Below are positions 26,111 through 34,999 of a stretch of 64,000 bases of DNA, in pieces. The notes beneath the pieces are model-generated. The model saw only the letters and a list, made by a program, of their open reading frames with translations, was not told the DNA's origin and searched no databases. Origin of the DNA: Desulfarculales bacterium UBA702 (GTDB lineage Bacteria; Desulfobacterota; Syntrophobacteria; Syntrophobacterales; Syntrophobacteraceae); contig DBMI01000016.1 of assembly GCA_002298165.1 (NCBI GenBank), forward strand, positions 4,364 through 68,363, written 5' to 3'. The stretch's first letter is position 1, and each line of letters opens with the position of its first letter. Made by a program: the position numbers and the translations under genes.

Positions 26111-27823
26111 ATGAAAACTCAATTCGATTATCTGGTTGTCGGAAGCGGCATAGCGGGCCTGACTTTTGCCCTGAAGGCGGCAAGCTCCGGAACAGTTGCT
26201 ATTGTAACAAAAAAAGACAAGCTGGAAACGAGCACGAACTATGCGCAAGGCGGAATAGCATCTGTTTTTGGCTCGGATGATTCATTCCAGCTTCATGTAG
26301 AAGACACTCTCAAGGCGGGCGATGGGCTCTGCCATCAGGAAGTGGTCGAACTTGTTGTAAAGAACGGACCGGACCGGATACGGGATCTTGTCTCGCTGGG
26401 GGTAGAATTCAATCGCGGCAGCGAGTCCCCCGAATCGTTCGATCTCGGCAGAGAAGGCGGCCACAGCCGAAACAGGATTCTCCATGCCCATGACGCAACC
26501 GGCAAGGCAGTCGAACATGTGCTCATGGCGGCAGCCGAAGCCCATCCCAATATAGCTGTTTTTGAAAATCACCTGGTGCTTGACCTCATCATTCAGCACC
26601 ATTCAATGAATATTGGCTCGACAAGTATGTTCCAGCAGGATATGTGCCGTGGCGCGTATGTATTCGATATCTCAGAAAACGAAATTCACTGCTTCCTGGC
26701 AAACTCCGTACTGCTGTGCACTGGAGGCGCCGGAAAGGTTTACCTTTATACGAGCAATCCCGACGTTGCTACAGGCGACGGACTTGCGATAGCATACCGG
26801 GCCGGTGCCAAGCTCGCCAACCTTGAATTTGTCCAGTTTCATCCCACCTGCCTGTACCATCCCCTGGCAAAGAATTACCTGATATCCGAAGCTGTCAGAG
26901 GTGAGGGGGGGAGGCTGATTGACCGCCGCGGTCGTGCTTTCATGAAGAAGTATCACCCACTCAAAGACCTTGCGTTCCGCGATATAGTGGCGAGGGCCAT
27001 CGATACCGAAATGAAATCAACAGGCGACGATTGCGTGTTCCTCGACATCAGCCGGCGTGATTCGGACTTCATAAAGGAGCGCTTCCCCAACATTTACCGC
27101 AAATGCCTTTCCCTGGGCATAGATATCACCCAGGACCCAATTCCCGTAGTACCGGCGGCCCACTATATGTGCGGCGGAATTATCACCAATGCTCACGGCC
27201 AGACGACCATCCAAAATCTCTATGCTCTTGGCGAATGCGCCTGCACGGGCCTGCACGGGGCAAACCGGCTTGCCAGCAATTCGCTGCTCGAAGCAATGAT
27301 TTTTGCCGATGAAGCTGCACGCCATTGCGCCGCTAATTTGAAATCATGGCGGAGCAGGACCCTGCCCGGAATTGCCGACTTCTCTGCCAAAGTTGCGCTA
27401 AGGGGTAGCGCCAATAATGAAATGGTCCTGATAACCCATAACTGGGACATTATCCGGCGGCTCATGTGGAACTATGTCGGGATCGTCAGGACGGATAAAC
27501 GACTCTCGCTTGCTCTTAACCACATTGCGCAGATCAGGATGGAAATCAGGGAGCACATGCCCAAAATCCCGCTGAACAGCGACCTTGTGGAACTGCAGGG
27601 ACTCGCACTGGTAGCAGAGCTGATAATAAGGTGCGCATTGCAAAGGAAGGAGAGCAGGGGACTGCACTATAATGTGGACCACCCCCAAAAAGAAGACGAA
27701 AGCCGGATTAAGGACACAATCGTATCCAAGAATCCGGCCGAGGAGTTTTTCTCTTTTGTTCCCGTCAGGACAGCTGAGCCGGTTTATTCTCCTGGGCCGG
27801 CTCTATCGTTTCGGCATCGATGA
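26111..27823 (+). CDS. nadB: L-aspartate oxidase
   Basis: NadB oxidises L-aspartate to iminoaspartate, the first step of de novo NAD synthesis, with FAD; under anaerobic conditions fumarate is the electron acceptor. The 570-residue protein starts YLVVGSGIAG (FAD Rossmann) and keeps NYAQGGIASV, the flavin-binding HDATGKAVE and VQFHPT, and the active-site RGEGG and HYMCGGI. The internal ATG 26111 follows AGGGAT and is the likely start. The last 59 nt overlap the convergent membrane protein gene. nadA and nadC are not nearby; a NAD synthetase gene lies at 50.7 kb. Confidence 0.95.
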   Translation: MKTQFDYLVVGSGIAGLTFALKAASSGTVAIVTKKDKLETSTNYAQGGIASVFGSDDSFQLHVEDTLKAGDGLCHQEVVELVVKNGPDRIRDLVSLGVEFNRGSESPESFDLGREGGHSRNRILHAHDATGKAVEHVLMAAAEAHPNIAVFENHLVLDLIIQHHSMNIGSTSMFQQDMCRGAYVFDISENEIHCFLANSVLLCTGGAGKVYLYTSNPDVATGDGLAIAYRAGAKLANLEFVQFHPTCLYHPLAKNYLISEAVRGEGGRLIDRRGRAFMKKYHPLKDLAFRDIVARAIDTEMKSTGDDCVFLDISRRDSDFIKERFPNIYRKCLSLGIDITQDPIPVVPAAHYMCGGIITNAHGQTTIQNLYALGECACTGLHGANRLASNSLLEAMIFADEAARHCAANLKSWRSRTLPGIADFSAKVALRGSANNEMVLITHNWDIIRRLMWNYVGIVRTDKRLSLALNHIAQIRMEIREHMPKIPLNSDLVELQGLALVAELIIRCALQRKESRGLHYNVDHPQKEDESRIKDTIVSKNPAEEFFSFVPVRTAEPVYSPGPALSFRHR

Positions 27824-28289
27824 TAGGCTCTGCGGGGGCGGGGGGGGCTTCGAGCATCTTGGGTGAATTCGGGTTTTGCTCAATTCTCATGGTGAGCATA
27901 CCGCCCATGAGGCTTATCTCGTAATTCTTGTCGGACATACCCGCCTGGACGAAGGATTCGCGAAGCTTTCTAAACTGCTGCTTTGCCTTCCGATAAATAT
28001 AGACAAGAGAAGCTGCAAACAGCACCATTACAAAAATGAATACCCATCCCGGCGTTGAAATCACCTTTCCCACAAACATGATGGAGCCAAGGATTCCAAA
28101 TACAAAAAGCAGTTGGAGTCCTATGATCATATAGAGGTAGTAGATCCCGGTGCCAATGGATGAGTCGGATTTCTGCGGTTTGCCCGATTCAGTCTGAGTC
28201 CGAGTCTGAGGCTCAGGTTGAGGCTCAGGCTGAGGTTCAGGCTGAGGTTCTGCCCCGCCTTTTCGCTTCTTAAATAAACGGCTGAACAT
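27765..28289 (-). CDS. Hypothetical membrane protein with PEPQ repeats
   Basis: The 174-residue protein has a basic N terminus, then a repeated Pro-Glu-Pro-Gln segment (about residues 15-32), then two membrane helices (about 53-75 and 78-100) and a cytoplasmic-looking tail. The C-terminal part includes EISLMGGMLTMRIEQNPNSP. I recognise no family. It lies 5 nt downstream of the 272-residue membrane protein gene and was probably expressed with it. Its 3' end overlaps nadB by 59 nt on the other strand. Confidence 0.72.
   Translation of the reverse strand: MFSRLFKKRKGGAEPQPEPQPEPQPEPQTRTQTESGKPQKSDSSIGTGIYYLYMIIGLQLLFVFGILGSIMFVGKVISTPGWVFIFVMVLFAASLVYIYRKAKQQFRKLRESFVQAGMSDKNYEISLMGGMLTMRIEQNPNSPKMLEAPPAPAEPIIDAETIEPAQENKPAQLS
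28186..28250. repeat. Short tandem repeats encoding the PEPQ tract
   Basis: Imperfect 6- and 12-bp units (CTGAGG, CTCAGG, GTTCAG variants) are repeated about ten times. They encode the Pro-Glu-Pro-Gln tract of the membrane protein on the minus strand. In-frame copy changes would alter the length of this linker. Confidence 0.7.
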
Positions 28290-28294
28290 ATCGT

Positions 28295-29113
28295 CTAGGA
28301 TTCCCCTGCTTTCAGCTCGTGCTCCGAGATGCCCGTGACTTCCTCATGCTCGGGGCTGCCCGCCGTCAGCAACTGGGGAGCTTGGTCCTGAGCTATCGTT
28401 GACTGCACATGCAGTCGGAATTTCTCGATTTCGAGCTGGTTTTCCAGCATCTGCCTTGAAAGTTTGTAGCGAAGGTAAACAATCCAGGCCAGCAGACCCG
28501 CTGCGAATACCGACACTCCCAGAAAGAACCACTGATACTCGCGTATCATCCCGAAAAAAGACTGGGCTATATCGCCGAGAAATGACGGGATCAACCATAA
28601 AATAAGCATCGTCAAAAGTATTACGAACCCGAGGTGCAGGACCGAGAAGTTGCGGGACGCGCTTAGAAATGTCAAATGGTTCGAGCCGTCAGGGTTTTCG
28701 GCCTCGCCGGCGGAGCTTCGGGGACCCCCATTAAGGAGCAAAAGCCAAACCTGGACCATGAAAGAAGCGAGAAGGATCAGCCCGATTGGGACCCCAATAG
28801 CCAACAGGACCCAGGATCTCATGGGAAAAGGGACAACTTCGGATTCCACCTGGGCGTTAAAGTTGCGCAACGGTCCGAAGTTGTTCTCGAAAACCATCTT
28901 CTCATAAGGACCGAGAGCGGCCCCCGGGCTTTCGTGAATCTTCTTCCCGGCGGAATCGGTTATTATGACCCGAGATTTTAACCCTGACTGGCTGGATACG
29001 GCTGCATATATCCCGAGTTCCAGAACCAGGAGCAGGATTATGCCTACCGCGAGAACTATCTTGGGGTATTTCATTCCATCGAAGAGTTCGAATAGCTTTA
29101 GATCATGCGCCAT
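28295..29113 (-). CDS. Hypothetical multi-spanning membrane protein
   Basis: The 272-residue protein has four likely membrane helices (about 17-39, 102-125, 155-176 and 188-212). Between helices 1 and 2 lies a periplasmic-looking domain of about 60 residues. The C-terminal tail (212-272) is charged and helical (KLSRQMLENQLEIEKFR). I recognise no family. It is the first gene of a two-gene unit, separated from the qrc operon by a strong terminator, so it is probably transcribed independently. Its location next to qrc may hint at a role in membrane electron transfer, but the sequence has no cofactor motif. Confidence 0.7.
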   Translation of the reverse strand: MAHDLKLFELFDGMKYPKIVLAVGIILLLVLELGIYAAVSSQSGLKSRVIITDSAGKKIHESPGAALGPYEKMVFENNFGPLRNFNAQVESEVVPFPMRSWVLLAIGVPIGLILLASFMVQVWLLLLNGGPRSSAGEAENPDGSNHLTFLSASRNFSVLHLGFVILLTMLILWLIPSFLGDIAQSFFGMIREYQWFFLGVSVFAAGLLAWIVYLRYKLSRQMLENQLEIEKFRLHVQSTIAQDQAPQLLTAGSPEHEEVTGISEHELKAGES

Positions 29114-29329
29114 AATTCAACCGGAATCGAAGTTAAAAATACAAGCCGCAGTCCAGGCGAAAAAGTGGTACAGATTCTTCCAAAACAGGTAGGAAAGCTA
29201 ACATTCGCACCATGGCGAGTCAAACAAAAACGCCAGAGGAGATATACACCTTTGAGTGATAATATATTTCAGCCGGCGCCGCGCGGATCCTTGCCATCAA
29301 AGAGGCCGAGTGACCGCTGAAGCGAGATG

Positions 29330-29360
29330 AAAAAGCCCCGCGGGATGACCCGCGGGGCTT
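29330..29360 (-). terminator. Rho-independent terminator of the qrc operon
   Basis: On the minus strand an 11-bp GC-rich stem (AGCCCCGCGGG/CCCGCGGGGCT) is followed by five T residues. It lies about 30 bp after the qrcD stop codon. It is among the strongest terminators in the window. Confidence 0.9.
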
Positions 29361-29391
29361 GGGTTGCAAAAGTTGGACGAAGAGGCCTGCT

Positions 29392-30633
29392 TTATCGGTT
29401 CAGCTCCGTCTCACGAGGAAACAGCGGCATATACCGGTAGGAGAGTGAAATTACGAGAGCGCAGTAGGCGAGCATCGCAAGAACCGGCGCTACTTCGTAA
29501 ACTGACGGAACGTAGACCTGCCATTTATCGAAAGGCATAACCGGGGCGGCAATGGCTTGGATAGTCATTACGAACCGGTTGATACTGACCCCTATGATGT
29601 CCAGGAGGAACGCACCAAAGAGGAGAAAGCTGCTCTTTCTTGCCTTGGGAGATATGAGAATCAGGGCAGGGAGAACACCGCAGATCCCCACTTCTGCAAT
29701 AAGGAGCCACAACCCGTATGGACCCCAGTAGTAGTCGGTAAGCTTTAACCCGAATCGAGGCGACATGTTGAAGGCCCAGTTCGCGGTATCGGCCAACTTC
29801 AGGATCATATAGAAGGAGAGGAGCCCACCTTCGATCTTGCCTATAAGCTCATAGACGGTGCGGTCCACAAGTCTTTTTCTTGTAACGATTTCCATGGCCT
29901 TGCAGATAAGAGCGGTGAATGCAGGCCCTGAGGAAATCGCGGAGAGAATAAAGAGGAAGAAGGTCCAGGGCCAGATAAAGAGGCCTTCTCTGAAGGCGAA
30001 GGGACGGGCGAAGCATACGCCGGCAACACCGCCAAGTGAACCTTGATGGAAGAAGCTGAGAAAAGTACCCGTGAGGGCGAAAATGGCCATGACATCGTGC
30101 ATGCTGTGAGCAAGGATGGCCATGGGCTTACTCTCGCTAACCTTACGGTTTTCGAGAACGAGCGGGACGTATTCGATTACGAGCACGATGGCATAACATG
30201 TGATGCAGAAGATAACTTCTGTCAACATCGAGTGGACGTTTGCATGCCAGTACCCGAACCAGCCTCTCAGCGGCTGGCCGATTTCAAGCAGCAGAACGGC
30301 CAGGGCGCCGGTGTAGCAAACAAACCCTACAACAACTGCAAGGTTAATGATCTTTCCAAGCTCCTTGAGTGAGGGGAAAAACTTGGAAAGCCCATAGTAG
30401 AGAAACCCGGAGAAGAAAGCTCCGGCCCCAAGTGCAATGATTGCAAGGTCGGCCGTGATGTAGGCGCCGAAGCCGAAGTAATCATTTAGTCCGGTCAAGT
30501 TCAAAGCTTTGATCAAAACAGCCGCTCCAGCAGCAATTCCCCAACCGATTACTCCGAGGAGAACGAGAATCCAGAGCGAAAATATTGGAAACGAGCACCG
30601 TTTCACTCCATCCGGAATTAAAATCCTATCCAT
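29392..30633 (-). CDS. qrcD: Qrc complex membrane subunit QrcD (NrfD/PsrC family)
   Basis: QrcD is the integral membrane part of the quinone reductase complex, with about ten transmembrane helices over 413 residues and no cofactor motifs of its own. It belongs to the NrfD/PsrC family and provides the menaquinone site. Features include RPFAFREGLFIWPWTFF and GPYGLWLLIAEVGICGVLPA, typical of the family. The ATG follows GAGAGGTC. It is the last gene of qrcABCD on the minus strand and sits 48 nt behind qrcC. In sulfate reducers the complex passes electrons from periplasmic type I cytochrome c3 to the menaquinone pool. Confidence 0.9.
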   Translation of the reverse strand: MDRILIPDGVKRCSFPIFSLWILVLLGVIGWGIAAGAAVLIKALNLTGLNDYFGFGAYITADLAIIALGAGAFFSGFLYYGLSKFFPSLKELGKIINLAVVVGFVCYTGALAVLLLEIGQPLRGWFGYWHANVHSMLTEVIFCITCYAIVLVIEYVPLVLENRKVSESKPMAILAHSMHDVMAIFALTGTFLSFFHQGSLGGVAGVCFARPFAFREGLFIWPWTFFLFILSAISSGPAFTALICKAMEIVTRKRLVDRTVYELIGKIEGGLLSFYMILKLADTANWAFNMSPRFGLKLTDYYWGPYGLWLLIAEVGICGVLPALILISPKARKSSFLLFGAFLLDIIGVSINRFVMTIQAIAAPVMPFDKWQVYVPSVYEVAPVLAMLAYCALVISLSYRYMPLFPRETELNR

Positions 30634-30681
30634 TATTGACCTCTCGTAGACAAGGAAAGCGCTTCTAGTACAACCGGAACT

Positions 30682-31437
30682 CTAAGTCAGCGAATTGTCC
30701 GCCAGGTTCCTTATCCAGTCCTGCTTGCTGAGGTAATATACTTTTGGCTTGGTTTGGAGCTTTTCGAGAACCCGGAACGCGCGCGGATCCTTTGAGAGCT
30801 TTGCAACCTCAGACTTCTCATCCAGCAGGTTGCCAAAAGTGATTGCCTTTGTGGGACAGGCGTCGGCACAGGCCGGGTTATAGGTGGCCTTATTGGGGTC
30901 GGTGCCGTCCACATAGGCTTTTGCTCGAGCCTTGTTGTAGCGGTGATGGCAGAAGGTGCACTTTTCGACAACTCCACGCATCCTCGGGCTCACTTCAGGG
31001 CTAAGCATGGATGTCATGGGCTTGGGCCAGGTCGGGTCCCACCAGTTGAAGGATCTCGCGTGGTAGGGGCATGCAACCATGCAGTACCGGCAGCCGATGC
31101 ATCGAGGATAAATGTGAGTGACTATCCCGTTGTTTTCGTCGCGAGTCGTTGCATTGACCGGGCAGACAAAAGTGCAGGGAGAGTGATGGTCCGCGTCACA
31201 GTGCATGCAGGGCCGCGGAAGATAAGCGATTTTATAATCAGGATAATCTTTTTTGTTGTCGAGTTGGTAAATGTACATCCAGCTGATCGAGCGCAGTTTA
31301 TTTGATTCGTCAGGCCTGAACGAAATATTGTTTTCGGCCTGGCAAGCCGCGCTGCACGCGCCGCAACCAGTGCATTTATCCAAATCAATAACCATTCCCA
31401 AACGAATATTGCTTTGAGCATGACCTTTTTCGCTCAC
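30682..31437 (-). CDS. qrcC: Qrc complex iron-sulfur subunit QrcC
   Basis: This 251-residue ferredoxin-like protein holds multiple Fe-S clusters. Cysteine groups are CTGCGACSAAC (near residue 22), a second set around PCMHCDADHHSPCTFVC, a third in CIGCRYCMVACPYH, and a fourth split between CTFCHHR and CADACP. It belongs to the NrfC/PsrB/DmsB group and shuttles electrons from the QrcB/QrcA periplasmic side to QrcD. It starts with GTG, with a G-rich site upstream. It has no own signal peptide and is probably exported with the Tat-dependent QrcB. It lies 12 nt behind qrcB. Confidence 0.92.
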   Translation of the reverse strand: MSEKGHAQSNIRLGMVIDLDKCTGCGACSAACQAENNISFRPDESNKLRSISWMYIYQLDNKKDYPDYKIAYLPRPCMHCDADHHSPCTFVCPVNATTRDENNGIVTHIYPRCIGCRYCMVACPYHARSFNWWDPTWPKPMTSMLSPEVSPRMRGVVEKCTFCHHRYNKARAKAYVDGTDPNKATYNPACADACPTKAITFGNLLDEKSEVAKLSKDPRAFRVLEKLQTKPKVYYLSKQDWIRNLADNSLT

Positions 31438-31449
31438 GAAATACCCCCC

Positions 31450-33837
31450 TTACACGCGGCGCAGTTGAGCGCGAGTTGCCCAGACCGTTCCCATGCCGCT
31501 GACGGGGTCAAGTTGGACCTCCATCAGTTGACAGGCGTTTACTCCCTTGTTCCCTATATACTCATCGTAAGCCTTGTGGCCCATTCCTCTGGGAATATAC
31601 AAAACTCCGGGCCTGGCTGCCGGGGTGATATTGGCTTTGGCACCTGCCTCACCCTGAGTGGTCTTGATCTTAACCTGATCGCCCTGAGCAATGCCAAGAG
31701 ATGCGGCGGTCTGCGGATTAAGATCGATGAAAAGCTCATCTCCGGCAAGCATCGAATCGGGTATCAACTTGTTCATGAAGGGCGTATTGGCCAGATAGCC
31801 GCATGAAACCCTGGGTGAGGAGTAGCTCACCAGCAGCAGGGGCCATTCGCTCTCACTGCCCGATGGCTTCAAAGGTGCGAAATGAGGCAAATAAATCACA
31901 TCGTCAGAACTCTGCGCGTTCTTGCCAATCGACTGGCAGGCCAACTCCAGCTTGCCCGAAGTTGTCTTGTCGAAAGTTACAGCGGACGGAGCGTCATGCC
32001 AGCAAAGACCTGCCTTGAGCTTCTTGAACAGATCGGCTGCGTCGCTGTAATTGGATGTTACCGGGTCACCGGCTTTAATGCTGGAAATTTCAATCGGTTT
32101 GTCGATGACGGCGCCGGCCTTTGCCTTGGCAATTCCCTCAACCCTGAATTTCAGGAAATCCTCGTATGATTTCCACGGGATGGATGAAGCAACCGTTCCT
32201 CCAAGGGTGCTTGCGACCTTCATCAAAACTTCGCCGGTATGCTTTGTATCGAGAAGCGGCTTGATGATCGGGGCTGAAACAGCGTAGTAGCCGTAAGGAG
32301 CGCCCGGAATCCCAATCACGTCATCGAATCTTTCCAGCGCCATATGATCTGGCAGGATATAGTCGGACTGCAGCGCAGTCTCATCCATAAATGAAGAAAA
32401 GGATACCAGCGTCGGTACTTTTTCCGCTGCCGCCGCGAAGAGCTTATTCTCTGGCAGGCAGTGCGCCGGATTGGCCTCGTGGACCATCAGGAGCTTAATC
32501 GGATATTTGGGGCCGGAAGAAACGGCATCCAGAAAACCGTAAAGCCCGTTCTGCGGACAGGGGCAGTTTTGGGATTTTGCGAGATCGAGCCTTGGCTGCT
32601 GCGAGGAATTCTCGGAGAGAATATCCTTCTGCGCTGAAAGCTCTGAAAGGGGCGCTTTAGGAGCCAATCCTATCAGCCCGCCCGGCTTGAGATTGCCCTT
32701 AAGAGCATTGAGCGCTACGAAAACCAGCTCGTGGTAAGTATTATTGGAGACATCGGCGCGGCCTGTACCCCAAACTGCCAGGGCTTTAGGCTGGGATGCG
32801 AATTCCTTTGCCAGCTCTCGTACCTTAGCCGGCTCAAGGCCCGTTATCTTTGCCACCTGCTCGGGCGTGTAGGCGCTGGATGAAACCAGACTCTTGAATC
32901 CCTGGTGCTTTTTGCCGTTCGAATCAGTCCAGTCCTCGAATCCGAAGACGTTGTTCTTAACGAAGTAGGCATCGTAATTAGCCCCGTTAACCATCAGGTG
33001 GGCGATGCCCATCGCCAGGGCTGCTTCGGTTCCAGGATTGATGGGAAGGAAGACATCCGCCTTGGAGGCTGTTATTGAAGCGCGCGATTCGACCTGGACG
33101 ATCTTGACCGGATAACGGTCCTTCTTCCAGCGGCGCAAGGCTCCGCTTGCCCTGCTGGGGGCGGCGCACCCGTCGAGAAGATTCGCCCCGAAGCTGAGGA
33201 CGTAGCCAGCGTTTTCCAGATCGAATGCAAAGGTTGACGAATTTCCGGTAGTAAGCTGGGCCGCTGATTTCGAAGCATCGCACTCCGAAGGCATCTTGAA
33301 CAGATTAGGGGAGCCGTAGGCGTTAAAGAACTGCGCCCATAGATCGTCCATGCTGCTTCGTCTCGAAGAGGTAATGCAGGCGACCGTATGAGGACCTTCC
33401 CCCCGGATCTCTTCAAGCTTTTTAGAAAGCTCTGTCTGGGCCTGCTCCCATGAAATGGCCTGAAAACCGGTCTTGTCTCCCCTTTTCTTCGTCTGCTTGA
33501 GGGGCTGAGTAACCCGGTATGGCGCATACAGGAACTGCAGGGCCGAGGCGGCAAGTGCGCAAACACTGCCTTCATTGACAGGATTAGCTGGATTTCCTTC
33601 TATCAGGATTGCACGATTTCCGTTTACAAGGCGTGCTTGAATACCGCATCCGCCCGCGCATAACGTACAAACCGAAGGTACCTTGGTTATTTCTCCCCGC
33701 TCTGGAGAAGGCCGCCACGACCAGTTCTGGGACCAGACCGCTGAATCGTCGGCAAGTTTCCAGGGCAACGGCGTGAGCAGGGTGCCGCCAACGGCGCCGG
33801 CGGCAAATTGCATAAAAGCTCTCCGACCAATTTCCAT
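31450..33837 (-). CDS. qrcB: Qrc complex molybdopterin-oxidoreductase-like subunit QrcB
   Basis: This 795-residue protein belongs to the molybdopterin oxidoreductase family. The N terminus carries a Tat-type signal (GRRAFMQFAAGA), so it folds in the cytoplasm and works in the periplasm. An [4Fe-4S]-type motif CTLCAGGCG with a fourth Cys about 27 residues on follows. The rest shows the family layout, including the C-terminal MopB domain with VKIKTTQG. In Desulfovibrio QrcB carries no molybdenum and acts structurally or in electron transfer (known of the family). I start at the ATG; a GTG codon one position earlier is the alternative. It lies between qrcA and qrcC. Confidence 0.92.
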   Translation of the reverse strand: MEIGRRAFMQFAAGAVGGTLLTPLPWKLADDSAVWSQNWSWRPSPERGEITKVPSVCTLCAGGCGIQARLVNGNRAILIEGNPANPVNEGSVCALAASALQFLYAPYRVTQPLKQTKKRGDKTGFQAISWEQAQTELSKKLEEIRGEGPHTVACITSSRRSSMDDLWAQFFNAYGSPNLFKMPSECDASKSAAQLTTGNSSTFAFDLENAGYVLSFGANLLDGCAAPSRASGALRRWKKDRYPVKIVQVESRASITASKADVFLPINPGTEAALAMGIAHLMVNGANYDAYFVKNNVFGFEDWTDSNGKKHQGFKSLVSSSAYTPEQVAKITGLEPAKVRELAKEFASQPKALAVWGTGRADVSNNTYHELVFVALNALKGNLKPGGLIGLAPKAPLSELSAQKDILSENSSQQPRLDLAKSQNCPCPQNGLYGFLDAVSSGPKYPIKLLMVHEANPAHCLPENKLFAAAAEKVPTLVSFSSFMDETALQSDYILPDHMALERFDDVIGIPGAPYGYYAVSAPIIKPLLDTKHTGEVLMKVASTLGGTVASSIPWKSYEDFLKFRVEGIAKAKAGAVIDKPIEISSIKAGDPVTSNYSDAADLFKKLKAGLCWHDAPSAVTFDKTTSGKLELACQSIGKNAQSSDDVIYLPHFAPLKPSGSESEWPLLLVSYSSPRVSCGYLANTPFMNKLIPDSMLAGDELFIDLNPQTAASLGIAQGDQVKIKTTQGEAGAKANITPAARPGVLYIPRGMGHKAYDEYIGNKGVNACQLMEVQLDPVSGMGTVWATRAQLRRV

Positions 33838-33906
33838 CACATCTACCCTCTCGTGCTACACAGATTTGGCTATGAGTTAGAGCATCCCATCGTGAACATC
33901 GGAGCT

Positions 33907-34461
33907 TTATTTGTGACAAACCTCACAGTTGTTCGAAACGCCTTTTGCCGAATGGCATTTCTCACACTCGGTCATCTCCATGGTGGTCATGCTGTACCCG
34001 GTTATGCGGTCTTCCCTCATCGGGGGCAGCTTTTCTTCCTTGGTCACATCCCGATGGCAGGTAACGCACTCGACTCCCTTGCCTTTATGAGGGGCATGCG
34101 AGAAGAAAACGTTATCGGGTTGGCGTGCATAAACCATCCAGGGAACTTCCCTGTCTTTGGCCACGTATTCCTCAACCAGGATGCGTTCTGCCTCGGTATT
34201 GCCCTGGGCTGATTCGTGGCATTCCTTGCAGTTCGAGATTTTTGGGATTCCCGCATAGGTTCCATCGGGGCGAAACTTGTGGCACGAATCGCAATCATTA
34301 TCCCGATGAGCGGCGTGACTGAAATTCAGTGGCTGCAGTTTTTGGGAGTAGAGCAAATTCGGAAAGACTAAGTACCCCAAAACTAACGCGCCGGCAAAAC
34401 CCAGCACGAACAGAAGGACCCCAACTACTTTTCCGGAAGCGCTTGTTTTCTCTTCGTTCAT
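33907..34461 (-). CDS. qrcA: Qrc complex multihaem cytochrome c subunit QrcA
   Basis: QrcA is the periplasmic electron entry point of the complex, anchored by one N-terminal helix (about residues 11-32). From the ATG at 34461 it has 184 residues. I count five CXXCH motifs: CDSCH, CKECH, CVTCH, CEKCH and CEVCH. The Desulfovibrio protein is described with six haems, so this one appears short by one. The longer frame up to 34683 has no ribosome binding site and is not supported, while GAGGCTG lies upstream of the chosen start. It is the first gene of the operon. Confidence 0.88.
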   Translation of the reverse strand: MNEEKTSASGKVVGVLLFVLGFAGALVLGYLVFPNLLYSQKLQPLNFSHAAHRDNDCDSCHKFRPDGTYAGIPKISNCKECHESAQGNTEAERILVEEYVAKDREVPWMVYARQPDNVFFSHAPHKGKGVECVTCHRDVTKEEKLPPMREDRITGYSMTTMEMTECEKCHSAKGVSNNCEVCHK

Positions 34462-34599
34462 AGGACAGCCTCGGTACCCCTGGAGAAAGTTGAAACAGAT
34501 CAAGTTGTGCTCAATTATGCAAAACGAGCAGAATTTAGTGGTAAAAAGAACTGGAATTGATGCCACACGCAAAAGTATTTTTTCACAAGGTGTGCGACC

Positions 34600-34628
34600 A
34601 CTTAATCGTCTTTGCAGTTTTATGTCAA
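34600..34628 (-). promoter_or_regulatory. Candidate promoter of the qrc operon
   Basis: On the minus strand a perfect TTGACA (34623-34628) is followed after 17 bp by TTAAGT (34600-34605), about 140 nt before the qrcA start. The -35 box is exact but the -10 box is poor. Confidence 0.3.
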
Positions 34629-34999
34629 GAAAAAAAGAGCGTAAAATCAGAGAGTCATTATCCAAAATCCTACACTTAGGCACGATTACTTAAGGGAAAA
34701 CATTCACATAAAACATACTCCAACTCTGATTACTCTTGGAAAGTATTTGTGATAATCAAAAGACGGTGCATTGGTTCCCATACCGTTTATCAGGTAAATC
34801 AAGACTCCCCAGTTCTTTTTTCCGCCACCACAGCCTTCAAATGTTTGCACAATATGGATGACCCCACCTCAATTTTGCGAACTTTCTCGTTCGCACAGCT
34901 AACGATCAACCAAGGGTATTGATTACCTTTCCGTTTTGCAGGATAAAAAAGCCCGCTTGGGAGAGTAGCGCATCCTCGCCTGAATTGAAGGGAACCAAG
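34629..34999. other. Intergenic region between the divergent qrcA and endonuclease genes
   Basis: This AT-rich stretch of about 370 bp holds no reading frame I can support and no RNA gene that I recognise. A short minus-strand frame (34799-35035) overlaps the start of the endonuclease gene and looks accidental. Confidence 0.45.
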
